Below the pieces are notes generated by a model, which saw only the letters and a list, made by a program, of their open reading frames with translations, ran no database searches and was not told where the DNA came from. A program made the translations under genes and the position numbers. Below are positions 46,758 through 58,733 of a stretch of DNA of 64,000 nt, in pieces; position 1 is the first letter of the stretch; the number at the start of each line of letters is the position of its first letter. This DNA is from Chlorokybus atmophyticus (Eukaryota > Streptophyta > Chlorokybophyceae > Chlorokybales > Chlorokybaceae). The stretch lies in NCBI GenBank assembly GCA_009103225.1, contig RHPI01002112.1, positions 290,966-354,965 on the forward strand, read 5' to 3'.

Positions 46758-48714
46758 ATGGTGCTGATCCAGTACATGCCGCAGCTGGCCAAGAAGAGGA
46801 TAGTGCTCGCATCCGCGTCCCCACGTCGACAGGAGATCCTGCGAGGCCTGGTACGTCAGTGGATGCTCTCCCTGTCGCTGCATTGAGTGCTAACTTCCAA
46901 GCAGCATGTTGTCTCGTTGTCTCGTTGACGTCAAGTAGTCAACAAATTGATGCTGACAAACAACTTGTACCATCAACACGCACAGGGTCTGCCTATTGAA
47001 GTCATCAAATCCACGTTCGAGGAGACTCTAGCCAAAAGTGCATACAAAAACGGAGGCGGTGAGCACACACTTTTGTAGGGTGTTTTCTATTAGGTGCAGC
47101 TGATTCAACTTTAGTGCGTTGTAATGCGCTAGTGCGCCACTGTTGGTGAACCAGGTTTTTGCTTGCATGCAGCATGCATGAACTTGAACGCTGGTGAAAG
47201 TGTTCAGACATTGTCGTGAGCTACTGTAGCTACATGTTGTCATGTCATGTGATTGCAAGATGCATCACTAACTTGCACACAACATATGTCTTTCATCACC
47301 GTCATTGTGCTATTTGCGCTCCAGTCCTGTGAAACGTGACTGATGTCTCACTTTCTTTGCATTGTTTCCAAACCTGACAGATTATGCTGTTGAGACAGCC
47401 ACGCACAAGGCCATCGATGTGGCCTCCAGAACACTTGCGGTAAGCAGCAAAATATGCAGGTTGCTACTATTGTTATTGTTGTGGTTGTGCTGGTGCAATT
47501 CGACTTGGCTTAAACATATGAAGCAGAGCTCTCGGGACCGGCCGCCGGACCTCATAATCGCTGCTGACACGGTGGTGGAGTACGAGGTAAAGTCATGTCA
47601 TAAGTTTGCATTAGGTTTTCCAAACCTATTGTGACAATCAGCGGTGGTCTGTCCTGAGATGTTTGTTGACTGTTCATTGACTTGGTTGTTGTTAAAGATA
47701 GGGTCTGTACCTGGAGAAGCCTGCTGATGAGGTTGAAGCCGTTCAGATGTTGACCCGTCTGAGTGGTGCGTGCTTACCAGAGTGTGTTGTGTGCCATCTT
47801 TACTTGCGGTGTTTCATGCTGCTATCTCATCATAGAGGAGAGAAAAAATTATGCGTGCGAGGTGATCGACTGGTTGTGCAGGCAGTCGGCATGTGGTCCA
47901 TACGGGTGTTGCGCTCATGCTGCCAGCTGCTGCAGGTAATAGATGCATGCCTGTGCATTTGTGTGCATGCGCACGCGTGTCTTTACATGGTCGCATGCGC
48001 GTGCATGTGTGCATGCAGGCTATGCGCGCAAGTGTGTTCACTCAGTCGTTGAGCAGCATACTGAGCGACTCTCTGACTACGGACGTTGCATTTGAATGCA
48101 GATCCAAAGGTGGGCAAGCCTCCGCTGCTGCAAACCTTCTATGAGAGCACTGAGGTACACACGCAGGCGCATGCGCACACACGCACGCACGCACATGGCT
48201 CTTATGGCATGAGCAGCAAACACCAGTATGTTCTCCTGCTCAATGCTCTTCTCACAACAAGACACACTGTTTCCTCCCAAAGGTGCAATTTGCGCCGCTT
48301 GACGCGGCCACAATAAGGGCGTATGTGGCCTCGAAGGAGCCAATGGACAAGGCCGGGTGTTACGGGATCCAGGGCGTTGGAGGCTCTTTTGTCAAGTCGA
48401 TAAACGGGTGTTACTTTAATGTTGTCGGCTTCCCCACTCACAGGTGCGAGTGGACACCGCACGCACACCATGCACGCACACACCCATGTACCCAAGCACA
48501 CACCCACGCTCATACGCCACCGACCCACCCCACCTGTCTGCATGCACAACACACACATATATGTGCGTGTTATACGCAAACGGCGTGAGAGGGCACTGCC
48601 ACTGACTCGTTTCTGGATGACTAATGTTTGCTTGCAACTAGATTTTGCGTGGAGTTGGAGAAGCTCATCAAGGCAGGGCATCTGTCTCTTTCAGAGCCTG
48701 CACCATTGCAGTGA
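46758..48714 (+). CDS. Maf/HAM1-like nucleotide pyrophosphatase (dTTP/UTP pyrophosphatase family), 229 aa
   Basis: Nine exons close in phase: 46758-46850, 46986-47058, 47381-47439, 47527-47586, 47702-47765, 47882-47935, 48102-48154, 48283-48443, 48642-48714. Maf proteins hydrolyse canonical or modified nucleoside triphosphates to monophosphates, keeping the nucleotide pool clean. Family blocks: [17 protein letters not shown] (N-terminal Ser/Arg-rich nucleotide-binding loop), [12 protein letters not shown] (with the conserved Asp), [26 protein letters not shown], and [16 protein letters not shown] with [17 protein letters not shown] near the C-terminus. Length fits the family (about 190-230). 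No targeting peptide is apparent, so a cytosolic enzyme is likely. Introns carry CA/CG alternating tracts. Confidence 0.95.
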
Positions 48715-49842
48715 CTTGTATAATAATAAGAGGTTAAGTGTGCCTCAGACATGTGCTGCCCGCTTATTATCATAAAGCCGTTATCACATAATTCACCTGC
48801 TATGCTGTCACCCTTGGCATCCCAGGGGACACATTGTCAAAAGAACGGCGAGGGCATTGACTGTGTGCAGCGCATGCCACACATCCCTGCTCTTACATAT
48901 TGTACACCACATACACGACACACGCGTCGCAATGTCAAGTGCAGACGGCAGGTCTGCAGTCTGTCACACAATACACAGCACGCAACCGCATGCATACGTG
49001 CAAGTACATGGGGAGCAGCGAAGTCTGCCCATGTGGGCAGCGAGGACTACACACGATAAGAGACCACCGCCTGCGAAGGCGACGTCATGCATGTCGTGCT
49101 GACGTCGTACATGCATGCTGTAAGATACGCCAAACCTGATCGGCCTAGCGGCAGCGCTGGCGCTGCAGTGTACAGAATATGCATGTGATGTATGTGTCGG
49201 GCGGGGAGTGAGTGGTGGCGGAGTTGTAGAGGAGGGCGGGGGGAGTCTTTTATTAGTCTGATGTGGCTGTCGCTGATGCCGTCGAGACTGGTTGCCAACC
49301 ACAGCCGCGGTGCAGGTAATGGCACAAGTATGCATGCCTGCTAATCTAATAAGGGTTGAGCTAGTAGTGGGGTAAGGTAGGTAGCCTGAGGTAGGTGGTA
49401 GGTTGACAGCCCGGTGGGGAATGCAAGTGTTGTTGTGCGTTCGACACTAGCCCAGTGGGTCATGTTGACTGCCAGTTGCACACCATGCATGCCTGCACAG
49501 CAGCATGCCCCTTTTGTACAATGTGGGGAGAGCTGATTGTTGACAACAGCATGCCCAGTGCTCTCATTGCATACACGTCTAAGATGAGTTTGTATGCGCA
49601 TTGGCATGCTGCGAGAGAGGGGCGGGAAAGGATCATTAACAACGGCACGTCCAGCACTCTCACTGCGTGCACCGCTTCTTTGAGTCTGTATGCGCATTGG
49701 CATGCTTGATGCATTTGACCTTTACACTGGTGCTATGTTCACACAAGCCAACATCACCAACATCGTGTTTTAAAACTGTAAGGGGAACAAGCTGCATCCG
49801 CTGCACCCTGAGAAACTGTACAAAAGCCGCTTACTTCTGCAC
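48715..49842. other. Spacer between the convergent Maf and GH31 genes
   Basis: No gene is seen. A degenerate direct repeat (period 96) lies at 49537-49706; both units end in TGTATGCGCATTGGCATGCT. TGCATG-rich and CA-rich short repeats are frequent. Confidence 0.55.
49537..49706. repeat. Two-copy direct repeat, period 96 bp
   Basis: Units at about 49537-49610 and 49633-49706 share the order AACA/GGCA-CCAG-CTCTCA-TGTATGCGCATTGGCATGCT; the last 20 bases are identical. Confidence 0.75.
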
Positions 49843-52800
49843 TCAGTAAGCCGCCACTCCTGTAGCAAGCGTGTCTGGAGACGCTTTGCGGTCGAGATAG
49901 AAAAGTGGAAAAGTCTCAAGCGGAGCCTTGACAACAACAAATTTCCCACCTCGGTACGTCTCATTGGTGTAGTGATGAACCCAACGCGCGCCCCCGACAA
50001 CAGGTTCAACATTACCGATGCGCGGGAGGTACACTTGGCGTTCTCTCGCGCCGTGCTCGAGAACAGGTGCTGCCATGTAGTCAGGTCCCAGCATGAACTG
50101 GTCCTCGACAACCCACGCGGCGGGGTCGTTCGGGAAGTCGAACCACAGCGGACGCATGGGCGGCACACCCTTTGACGACGCCAGACGCATCTGCTGCATG
50201 ATGTACGGACGTAGCCGCTCGCGAAGAAACAACAGCTCCTTGATGATGCCGTACGCAGTATCCCCGAAAGACCACACCTGTATTTGAGAACATGTTAGCT
50301 TAGTCATTGCTTAATTGTGGTACTAACCCAAGTATGCCACGCGGCATGTACCGACATAAGATTTTGTAGTGCGACATACCCACAGCATAGTGCGCGCGCA
50401 CGTGTGCCTAAGAGCCAGTATGCGCATGTGTGTGCGCGTGTGTGCGTGTGCATGATATCCATACAGGTTTAACGTCAACTGAGAAGTTGTGTTTACCTCA
50501 TTTGGACCGCCGCTGAACCCGCACGTTTGGCTATAGTCGTCCCCGGGGGCGCGGTCGCCGTGGAGGCGGAAGAGCGGGCAGAAGGCGCCGTACTGGAACC
50601 ACCGCACAACCAACTCCTGGAACATGGGGTCCCTCACATCGCCGCCGTAAAAGCCACCAATGTCCGTCGTCCACCTGAGGACGATGATGAATCGGTGTTG
50701 TTATTAGTATTTGCTGTTGTTGCACTTGACACTGCCACACGCACTGAATGTGATACATTCGATATCAATAAGACTCACCATGGGATACTGCACTGAATTC
50801 GATACATACAATATGAATGAGACTCACCATGGGATACCGCTCATCATGATGTTGAGACCAGCTTTGACCTGCCAGGGCGGGTAGAGGAGGCTGTAAGTAA
50901 CATTGCACACACCAACATACACGCAGTCATCAGTGTACCAAAGGTCCAACAATGGGCTACCTGGCGCTGCAGGGATGCGAAAGAGCTTTCGATGTCGCCG
51001 CTCCAAACAGCCGCACCATACCTACAAGCAGCATAACAGCCAAGCTTATACGGGCATAACGCTCCTGACTCGACATGTATTGTGGTCTCAATTATAACGT
51101 GCCAAGCCTCTTGTGGTTCTTCAAACACACCGTTGGCTTCCAGCGTAAGCACTTCTCGATAATGATAGTATGTCGGTGTCATTCTCTGCTAGCATGCCTT
51201 CATAAAAGGCCCTGGCATGCTCCCTCGCGTATACCAGCCCCACCTCCTTCCATGACCCTGCGCAGTAGTACAAGTGGGGAGGTGGAATGAGTGACTGTGT
51301 GAGAGCGCATGCACAGCGCAGCGTACGCATGTGTGCATGCGTGCGTGCGCGTGTGCGTATTTGAGAGGATGGCATAAATTGGGGTCTTTCTGGCCCGATG
51401 CTTAGAGCTTCAGGAGTCAAATGGGATCTTCGTAAAGTTGATAATTACGAGTGCTATGATGAACTAGATTGGTCTATACAATGGCAATCTGATGGCGATT
51501 GTTTAGCTCGATACCAAGTACGAATTGGTGAAATGAGAGAATCTATTAAAATAATTCAACAGGCATTAAAAGCTATTCCAGGTGGTCCCTACGAAAATCT
51601 TGAGGCACGCAGACTAAGTAAAGGACGAAAATCCGAGTGGAATAATTTTGAATATCAATTTATTGGAAAAAAACCTTCGCCAACTTTTAAAATACCTAAG
51701 CAAGAACACTACGTACGAGTGGAAGCTCCTAAAGGTGAGCTAGGTGTATTTTTAATTGGTGATGATAATGTTTTTCCATGGCGCTGGAAGATTCGTGCAC
51801 CAGGTTTTATAAATTTACAAATTCTTCCACAGTNGTACAAGGGCTGAAGTTAGCGTATCAGCAGCCCAACACGCTCAGCCAGTACCTGTGCTGTACTGCC
51901 AGTTCTGGTTGTCCAGCTGCAGTGCTATGGTTTCAGGCTCATCAGCATCCAGCCACCACGCCTGCAAAGAGCGAAAGTGTATTGAAGTTGTTCACCGGCA
52001 CAAATCGCACTGCACTCGCTTCACAAAACAACAACCTTGAGACGTTAATGCTATCTATGTGTGCGATGGGACAAGGTTCACTTAGCCCAGTTTGCTTAAT
52101 GCATCTGACTGTATGACAGTAGCTGGAAGCCTGGCAATGCGAATTTTGCAGTTCTCCACACATGTTTGGCAGCCACATGTCCAAGCATGCAATGTCTCAA
52201 GTACATGCAGCGAGCGCAAGCACCTTGATGCCGCTGTCGTAGTAGTTGCGCTTCACTTGCTGCCAAATGAACTGTCTGGCCTCAGGCAGCGTCGGATCCA
52301 GCAGATACGTGTCTTCACCCCACACGCTCGCAAAGCCGTTGCCCGTCTCAATAAACACTCCTGCGTCACGCGCGGCCTCCCAGTTTTCACTCCTCATCGA
52401 GACTTTGGGCCACACAGACACCATCACCTGTACGGCACGCACGATTTCAAGCACACATGTTGCGTAGATGTGTCGGTGTGATGAAACCAACATAAACATA
52501 CAACGCTTACTTTCACTCCTTGTTTTTCGAACTTGGCTGTCATGGCTTTTGGGTCTGGCCAACAGTTGGGACTGAGCTTCCAGTCGCCAAACTGTGGCCA
52601 ATGGAAAAAGTCCACCACAATCACTGACAGCGGCAGGCCTCTGCGCTTGTACTCGCCCACCACAGACTCCAACTGTTCCTGCGAGCGATACCTGAGGGGT
52701 GTACAACAGTACTGAGTTTGCATGTTGCTTGTAAGAGTCAATATGTGTCAAACCTGATAGCCGTGCAAACACACGTGTGCATGGTCTACCTTAGCTTGCA

Positions 52801-54425
52801 CTGCCAGAAGCCGCTTGCATACTCGGGAAGCACGGGTGCATGTCCCGTCGCATCTGCAAGAAAACCACCATTTACGCACACGCACACGTGTGCGTAAATG
52901 GTGTACGCATGCATATGTGCGTATGTGTACTTGTTCTGTGTTGTCGCACACAGAACAAAAGGGGCAGCATTCTGTCCTGTGTGTTACCACACAACCTTAC
53001 CGACATACAGCCTCTCTGGCACTGATGAACCCACCTACATAGTGCTCCATGATGGAAGCGGGCCAGCTGGTGGCATTCGCAGAGCTCGTTGTGACCCAAT
53101 AATCCACTTGATGGCCGACTTCGGCCCGCCACCGCGTGCGATCCTGTCCTAATGACACGTACCCAAAGGCGGGGAGATTCCACAAGAACCCGTACCCGCG
53201 GCTAGAGAAAAGGAACGGTATGGACACCTCCGTGTTGAGTTGTGTCAACGGGACGTGCAGGCCCTTCTGGTCGAGGTGGTCGTTCATGTGCTGACCCAAC
53301 CCGAAGAACTTCTCGCCCAAGTGCGCAGCGAACTCGGCGCTGATGGCGAACTTTTTGCCCTCTCCGAGAGGCTCGTAATGCCGCGATTGCGGGGAGTGAC
53401 CGTACGGGTGAGCGTACTCTGCCAGTAGCTGCTGGCCGGTGGACACCTATTGTTTGCATGCGCGTGTATGCATGTGCACGTGTGTCGACAACCAGCCCAC
53501 ATACATTTGAAATGGTGAGCATGCAAACCGCACGACCAGTTGTGTGTATGTGCTTGCCTTGTAGAATGTAATGTACCCTCTGTCCGTGACTTCAGCCCGC
53601 AGATTGCCATTGGTGATGCTCATGCCATTGTTGATGGGTTGCACATATGTGGCGTTGCGGTTGGATGATTGCTCAGGACACTCCAGCAGCGCCTGCCAAA
53701 CAATGACAACCGTCAACAACATCAGTCCAGATCATAGTGCGGGCTGCAATGCAAGCATGCTCCACCTGTGGAAGGTCATCGCGCAGCTTTCGCGAGCTGG
53801 CTTGGACGCGCAGCGAGTCCCTTCCCCACGCTTCGATGCGCAGTTGCTGCAAGTGCAAGCGACAAGTAAGCATACCTCCTTTTGGTTCACCAGTACGTTG
53901 CGGTGAGATGCATGGTCTTGTTTGTGTGAAGCCTCAACATGGCATTTCCAAGAGGTTGAATTCTTGGCTGCTGGCTAGGACCCATGTCACGCATGTGACT
54001 TACGCAGCACCCAAAAAACAGGCTCTCTCAAGAACAAACTCTATACCAAGCACCCTAGAAAAGGATCCGCTCAGCAAGGCCAGCCAAATGCAACAAGCTG
54101 CAAGGCAGGGCTGTTGTGCATGCATCACACCCCCAACCCCATGCACAACTCCGTGCAAGGAATCACACCCCATTCAGCTTCGGTCGGAAAATACAAGTCT
54201 TGGTTGCAAGTGGTGAGAAAGCGCTTGCGTTGATTGTTCAAGTATGCCGCAATGCTTACTTCCCCTGTAGCAGACAGCCAGCTGCTGTCGGCCCGCCACA
54301 CGAGGGCGGTGGTGGCTCCATTGGCGTCGAGTGGTGTGCTGAACGTCCCGGGCGCGGGGGCGACGCGGGGCAACGATGAGGCCAGTGCCCCCCCGCAGAA
54401 CAACAACGCCGCCAGCTGAAGCCAC

Positions 54426-54457
<32 letters not shown>

Positions 54458-54460
54458 CAT
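49843..54460 (-). CDS. Secreted GH31 glycosidase (alpha-xylosidase/alpha-glucosidase type), 731 aa
   Basis: Thirteen exons close in phase: 54460-54260, 53846-53766, 53692-53558, 53446-53035, 52853-52790, 52691-52511, 52427-52224, 51961-51886, 51257-51131, 51021-50961, 50868-50828, 50674-50497, 50277-49843. Exon 1 has a signal peptide (poly-Ala then [18 protein letters not shown]), so it acts in the secretory pathway or outside the cell. GH31 landmarks: [35 protein letters not shown], the nucleophile motif WWLDADEPE (Asp at about residue 431), the acid/base context [21 protein letters not shown], and FRLHGDR. The WLDADEPE form resembles the bacterial and fungal alpha-xylosidase/transglycosylase branch more than animal acid glucosidases. 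Intron 3 appears to use a GC donor (53557). Intron 8 contains the plastid ndhH fragment and an N; exons 8 and 9 still join in phase. Confidence 0.95.
50745..50842. repeat. 49-bp tandem duplication that copies a 5' splice site
   Basis: Copies 50745-50793 and 50794-50842 both contain GACTCACCATGGGATA, the complement of the end of GH31 exon 11 plus its GTGAGTC donor. The second donor lies inside the intron; using it would add 49 nt and break the frame. Confidence 0.8.
51372..51833 (+). pseudogene. ndhH: Plastid ndhH fragment (NAD(P)H-quinone oxidoreductase subunit H)
   Basis: An AT-rich stretch opens in frame with [13 protein letters not shown] and continues through [59 protein letters not shown] and [19 protein letters not shown]. 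This is unmistakably the C-terminal half of plastid NdhH (roughly residues 195-345 of about 393). There is no internal stop or frameshift. It lacks both ends and stops at the single N at 51834. Base composition differs sharply from the surrounding nuclear sequence. It lies in an intron of the minus-strand GH31 gene. Either it is a very recent nuclear plastid insertion or an assembly error; see findings. Confidence 0.95.
51834..51834. other. Single undetermined base (N) at the plastid/nuclear junction
   Basis: To its left is plastid ndhH; to its right the GH31 intron resumes at once. The arrangement parallels the N at 20045. Confidence 0.9.
52866..52901. repeat. Intronic hairpin, perfect 16-bp stem
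   Basis: ACCATTTACGCACACG and its exact reverse complement flank CACA, in the GH31 intron between exons 4 and 5. Confidence 0.88.
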
Positions 54461-54627
54461 GCTCACAGTTGCAGGCAGGAAGCTCAATGCCTCACGTGCT
54501 AGCGGACAAGTTGGTTGGGAGTGCTCAACGGCAGCAATTTTCAAAGCATTGCAAGTTACAAGCGCAACCACAAGTATTGTGGTGTCTGTTGCTGTTGTTG
54601 GCGGCGGCGGCGGCGGCGGCGGCGCCA
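54461..54627. promoter_or_regulatory. Short divergent promoter region next to GH31
   Basis: Only 167 bp separate the GH31 ATG from a possible plus-strand ATG at 54628 (MAGLDTRDVVESPPP). Both sides begin with GGC/GCC repeats that would be untranslated leader or poly-Ala codons. The plus-strand gene is uncertain. Confidence 0.35.
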
Positions 54628-55581
54628 TGGCGGGTCTCGACACGCGGGATGTGGTTGAGTCCCCCCCCCCCCTCTCCCTTCACCTCCCTCTGCTCCCACC
54701 CCACCGCCTACGGCACACGTGGCGTCGCAGGTGGTGCACGCTGTTCAACATATGTCTATGTCTGTCTTGTGTGCATGTGCGTCAGCCAGTGTGTCTTCAT
54801 GCGTTTTGCTTGCTTCTGCGTGCGTGCATGCCAGGCAGCTGGGGTTGGATCGAGTACTGTGCTGTGCTGATGTTTAGCTTGCAAGTTGGTCGGGACGTGT
54901 GTACCCGTGTGCATCATCAAGCGACAACGAAAACTGTGTGGGAGAACACTAGAGGGTTGCTGATGTAACACTGGTTGACACGTGTTGGCATTATGCATGA
55001 CATGCAACCAGGAGCAAACGTGACTCTGTCTGTTGTTGATGTCCACATCAAATGCGGCATTCCTGTTTGGCTGCATTTGCAGCGGTTGTGGTGGCCATCA
55101 AGCATTGACCGTGGCTTCGGTCTGCGTGTTGTGTGTGTGCCGACAACACGTACACCCAGGGCGGCGACCACCACCGCTATGACCATTACTATGACCAAAC
55201 CACCAGCAATAACCACAACAACAACCACATCAGGTGTTGGCGGGCATGCCTTTGCGTTGTTTTACGACACGGGGTTGTCGGCGCGTAGAGGCTGTGCTTG
55301 GCAACGGGCGCAGCCCCGCCGCGCTCACGATGGACCTCGTGCGAGCAGGGGTTTGAAGCGGGGAGACCGCTCTTCCATGGGATGTCCGTGGCAAGTGTAT
55401 GTGTGTCGTGGTATGGGAGGGTTGTACACCATGCACATGCAAGCATGTGCGAGTTCACGCATGCGTATGCCCCATGCAAGATCGCATGCATGTGTGAGTG
55501 CGCTTACGCACTCACGCACAAGCGCACGCGCACGCGCATGCAAGCAAGCGCATGCGCTCGGATAACTTGAACCAAACATAG

Positions 55582-55832
55582 ACCCCAGCTCACGAGATGT
55601 CATCTTCATGTCAACAATGTGCCTGTAGGCGCCTCTGCGGCGTGGGTTGATGTAAAGGAGCGCTTCCGCAAGCTGTCGCTGGCGCAGGTACAGCGCATGT
55701 AGGTGGGTAAGCAACTCTTTCAACACGTGGTGTTGTTTGTTGGGTTATAATAATTACTCATTTCGCTTGCAGGTGCTTCAACTGGCAATCGGGCTAGCAC
55801 AGAACGGTTACCCCTTTGCGCCCACACAATAA
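55582..55832 (+). CDS. Two possible exons of an unidentified plus-strand gene
   Basis: Two pieces, 55582-55687 (containing VGASAAWVDVKERFRKLSLA) and 55773-55832 (VLQLAIGLAQNGYPFAPTQ then TAA), join in phase across a GT-AG intron (CAG|GTACAG ... TTGCAG|GTGC). Other coding-like pieces lie on both sides: AIWEVWPPTQGWATLLALN with LNIFKAYEGTDKLSVQL at 56500-56590, and QDSPDYFRTWPSRPCG near 56860. I could not order these into one frame, and I do not recognise a family. The minus strand of 55726-55560 also reads plausibly (LRQRQLAEALLYINPRRRG), so the strand is not certain. Confidence 0.35.
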
Positions 55833-55847
55833 CACAGCACTGGCAGG

Positions 55848-55851
55848 TTCA

Positions 55852-55883
<32 letters not shown>

Positions 55884-55885
55884 CA
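55848..55885. repeat. (ACGC)n microsatellite
   Basis: About nine tandem ACGC units. Confidence 0.9.
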
Positions 55886-56066
55886 CAAATGTGTCGAGCC
55901 CTCCACGGTTCCACATTCACACATGTGTTGACCTGCACAGCGACGACCTGCTGATCGGAGGAGGGCAAGGGCGGATTCTACAAAGGACGGGATTGTATGT
56001 GTCCGTGCGAGTGTGCGTATACACGCACATGCTCGTCTCTCTCTCTCTCTCTGCGTGTGCGTGTGT

Positions 56067-56116
56067 GTGAGCGTGAGCGTGAGCGTGAGCGTGAGCGTGA
56101 GCGTGAGCGTGACTGC
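56067..56116. repeat. (GAGCGT)n microsatellite
   Basis: About eight tandem hexamer units, directly after a (CT)n run at 56036-56052. Confidence 0.9.
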
Positions 56117-56663
56117 ACGCGCGTGCATGTGTGTGTCTGCTCGCTGGTGTGCATGTAGGCATGCGTTCGACAACTATGGCGTGTTTCTGCATGTGCATGT
56201 GCGTGAGTACTGTCTGCATGTATTGCGGGTGTGCTCGCGTGTGTGTGCGCGTCTCCCACTGAACATGTGTGTAGCAGATAGCGGAGGCTATTGCGACTGC
56301 GGTGAAGGCGCGGGGGGGGCGGCGTGATGGAGCTGTTGGATCTGGCGGAGCATACCAATGAGATCGGGCAACCCATCTGCATGTGCTACCGAGGGGTGCA
56401 TGTGTACGCGCGCGCAAAACTGCGTGTGTGCAGGTGGACACCGTTCAATGGTGGAGAGTCACATGTGTTGGTGATCATCTTGTGGCGTGCGCGCAGGTGG
56501 CCATATGGGAGGTGTGGCCTCCGACGCAGGGGTGGGCCACCCTGCTGGCGCTTAACATTTTCAAGGCTTACGAAGGGACAGACAAGCTGTCGGTGCAGCT
56601 GGTTGTGGTTGTGCAATTGAGTCAGATGTGACGACAGCTGCGTAAAGGCACAGACAGACAAGA

Positions 56664-56697
56664 TGGACAATAAGCACATGCATGTGCTTATTGTCCA
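56664..56697. repeat. Perfect 34-bp palindrome
   Basis: TGGACAATAAGCACATG is followed immediately by its reverse complement, without a spacer. Confidence 0.9.
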
Positions 56698-57006
56698 CAG
56701 ATGCATGCACGCACATACTTGTTCAGGCACGCACACATACGCACGCAGAAACATGAGCGCGCGCGCGCTCATGCATGCGATGATGCGCTAGCACAAACAT
56801 ACACACTGTTCCTTGAGAGAGGTGGTTGCAACGCGCAGCGGTTGTCCACAGGCTGCTCAGGACTCCCCCGACTACTTCCGCACATGGCCGTCGAGGCCAT
56901 GCGGGTGTCGTTTAGAAACACCCTGCACCACATTTGTAACGTGCCCACAGAGCGTCCCGCAAGTCCCTATTCAAGGACTCTTGTCAAAGGTGCGGCCGTA
57001 GAGTAA

Positions 57007-58733
57007 TGTGTTGTGTTGTATCTCTTAGTATGTGAGGAAGCTGAAGGGGAAGGTCACTTATTGTGCAGAACTATGGCAATGGTGGCGCACATAACAGTGA
57101 ATTTAGTATACGACATAATGTTCTTCATTATATTGATTTACATAAATTCATGTATGATAATTTGAAACTCTCCCTACGCATGTGACTTTACATAATATTC
57201 ATGAAGCAGATCGTGCATATTGTAACGTATATACACGTCAAAGATGTGTATATACAAATTATACAATGCATTTGAGCATGTGGCAGCTTGTTGTGATTTT
57301 ATACAGCTTTACACAATAAACATGGTGCACAATTGCAGATCAAGATATTATGCACATGATCTCATGCACGAGTACTGTATAATAAAAGAAAGCCGCAAAG
57401 TTAATGCTTCCCTTATGACTGCACAAATATTCATTCAAATCATGCAGTTCTTCATTATATCATACCATAACCATTAGTAAACCATCAAATTTAAATGTCT
57501 GACTCTATATTCATCTAAGCAGCTCATTATTCAAGTAAAGTCAAACTTTTTGCAACATTTTTGCTATGGTTTATGAGCTATAGCATGAGTGTCACACTCA
57601 TGCTATACCCGTATATTATACGAAAGTACTCATTACACTTGATGTACAATCATTATACGCCATAAATGGAAAGTTAATCAATACATATCATCCTTAGAAG
57701 TAACACGCAAGCAACATATTTGGGCATACATGATTGTTGCTAAATATGGGTTCTCCTACCTAAAAATAAGAATGGTTATAAGATTTATTTCATACATGAT
57801 TATAATGACCATTGGGATTGCATGTATTTGTGTACAATACAACTCAAGATATTATGATATAATTCAAAGTATCTTTGCAAAGTTCTCAAGACACGAATGC
57901 TCAATCTTTCGCTTTTCCGCATTATATTGGGCAGGGCAGGAATTCATGCTACCATTGATTACCTGGCCAGGCTACCACTTGTACATTCTTTCTTTCATGT
58001 ACAGGACAGGGTGCTACCCTGCACCTGCCTGCTGCAAAAGTACACTGTGTACTGCCGCGGACATTGCGTGACGCGTACAGCATCGATCCCCCCTGTAAGC
58101 CACACCTAGACATCAAAGTAGGCCTAAGCCTACTGCAATGGTTTGTTACATGAGCACAGGAGCAGCCAGCGTATCCATCCAAATGCAACTGTGCCTGCGC
58201 AATGCGTGACGGCTTGCTAGCTCCAAGGCTACGTGTGTCCCGTGCGTCTCCTGGCCACTGCGGCGGCGGCGGCGGTGGGGCAGGCATGGCTGTATTGTGA
58301 TGCTGTATGCCTCATTGATGAGAGCTCAGCATCCTCTTTGCCCAGAGTTGTTTGCGGACACTGTGAGTTGCTAACTACAGAGGTGGTTGTTGCTCCTGAG
58401 CAGCTGCGTGGCTAGAAGTGCAAGCTAGACGACGACGGGGGCAGTTGCAGCAAGCGAGGTCAACGTGCTGGAGGAGGAAAACGAGTTATAGAATGGTTGA
58501 GTGCACACCCTGAGTTAGCTACTGCTGTCCACTGTCAGTTCAAAGCACATTGTGCGCAGAGTTCCTAGCTTGCTGGTTGCTTGTCCCGTCAGTCAAGTTA
58601 TCAGCTGATAATAGACTTCAGGCCGCAGCAATGAGACTTTATGTGATTTATTTTTGTATGTGTAGTTGATTTGTCTATCGTAGATATAGTTGTAATTGTG
58701 GGTGCAATAGCCTACTGTGGTGGAGCCTTCAGG
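57007..58733. other. AT-rich island and spacer, no confident gene
   Basis: From about 57020 to 57930 the composition shifts to AT-rich, unlike either side. It is crowded with short near-repeats (e.g. TCAAGATATTATG at 57340 and 57844, TTCATTATAT at 57125 and 57451) and a hairpin at 57579-57607. The longest frame (57730-58071, plus) is hydrophobic but resembles no known protein. From 58.1 to 58.73 kb the composition returns to normal, with no gene seen. Confidence 0.5.
57579..57607. repeat. Hairpin, perfect 13-bp arms, 3-nt loop
   Basis: TATAGCATGAGTG and its reverse complement flank TCA, within the AT-rich island. Confidence 0.85.

Noticed and set aside
56270..56330. GGYCDCGEG resembling the end of a UBR-box zinc finger
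   Set aside because: The rest of the UBR-box cysteines and histidines are absent, and the frame passes a run of eight G, so the match is too short to support.
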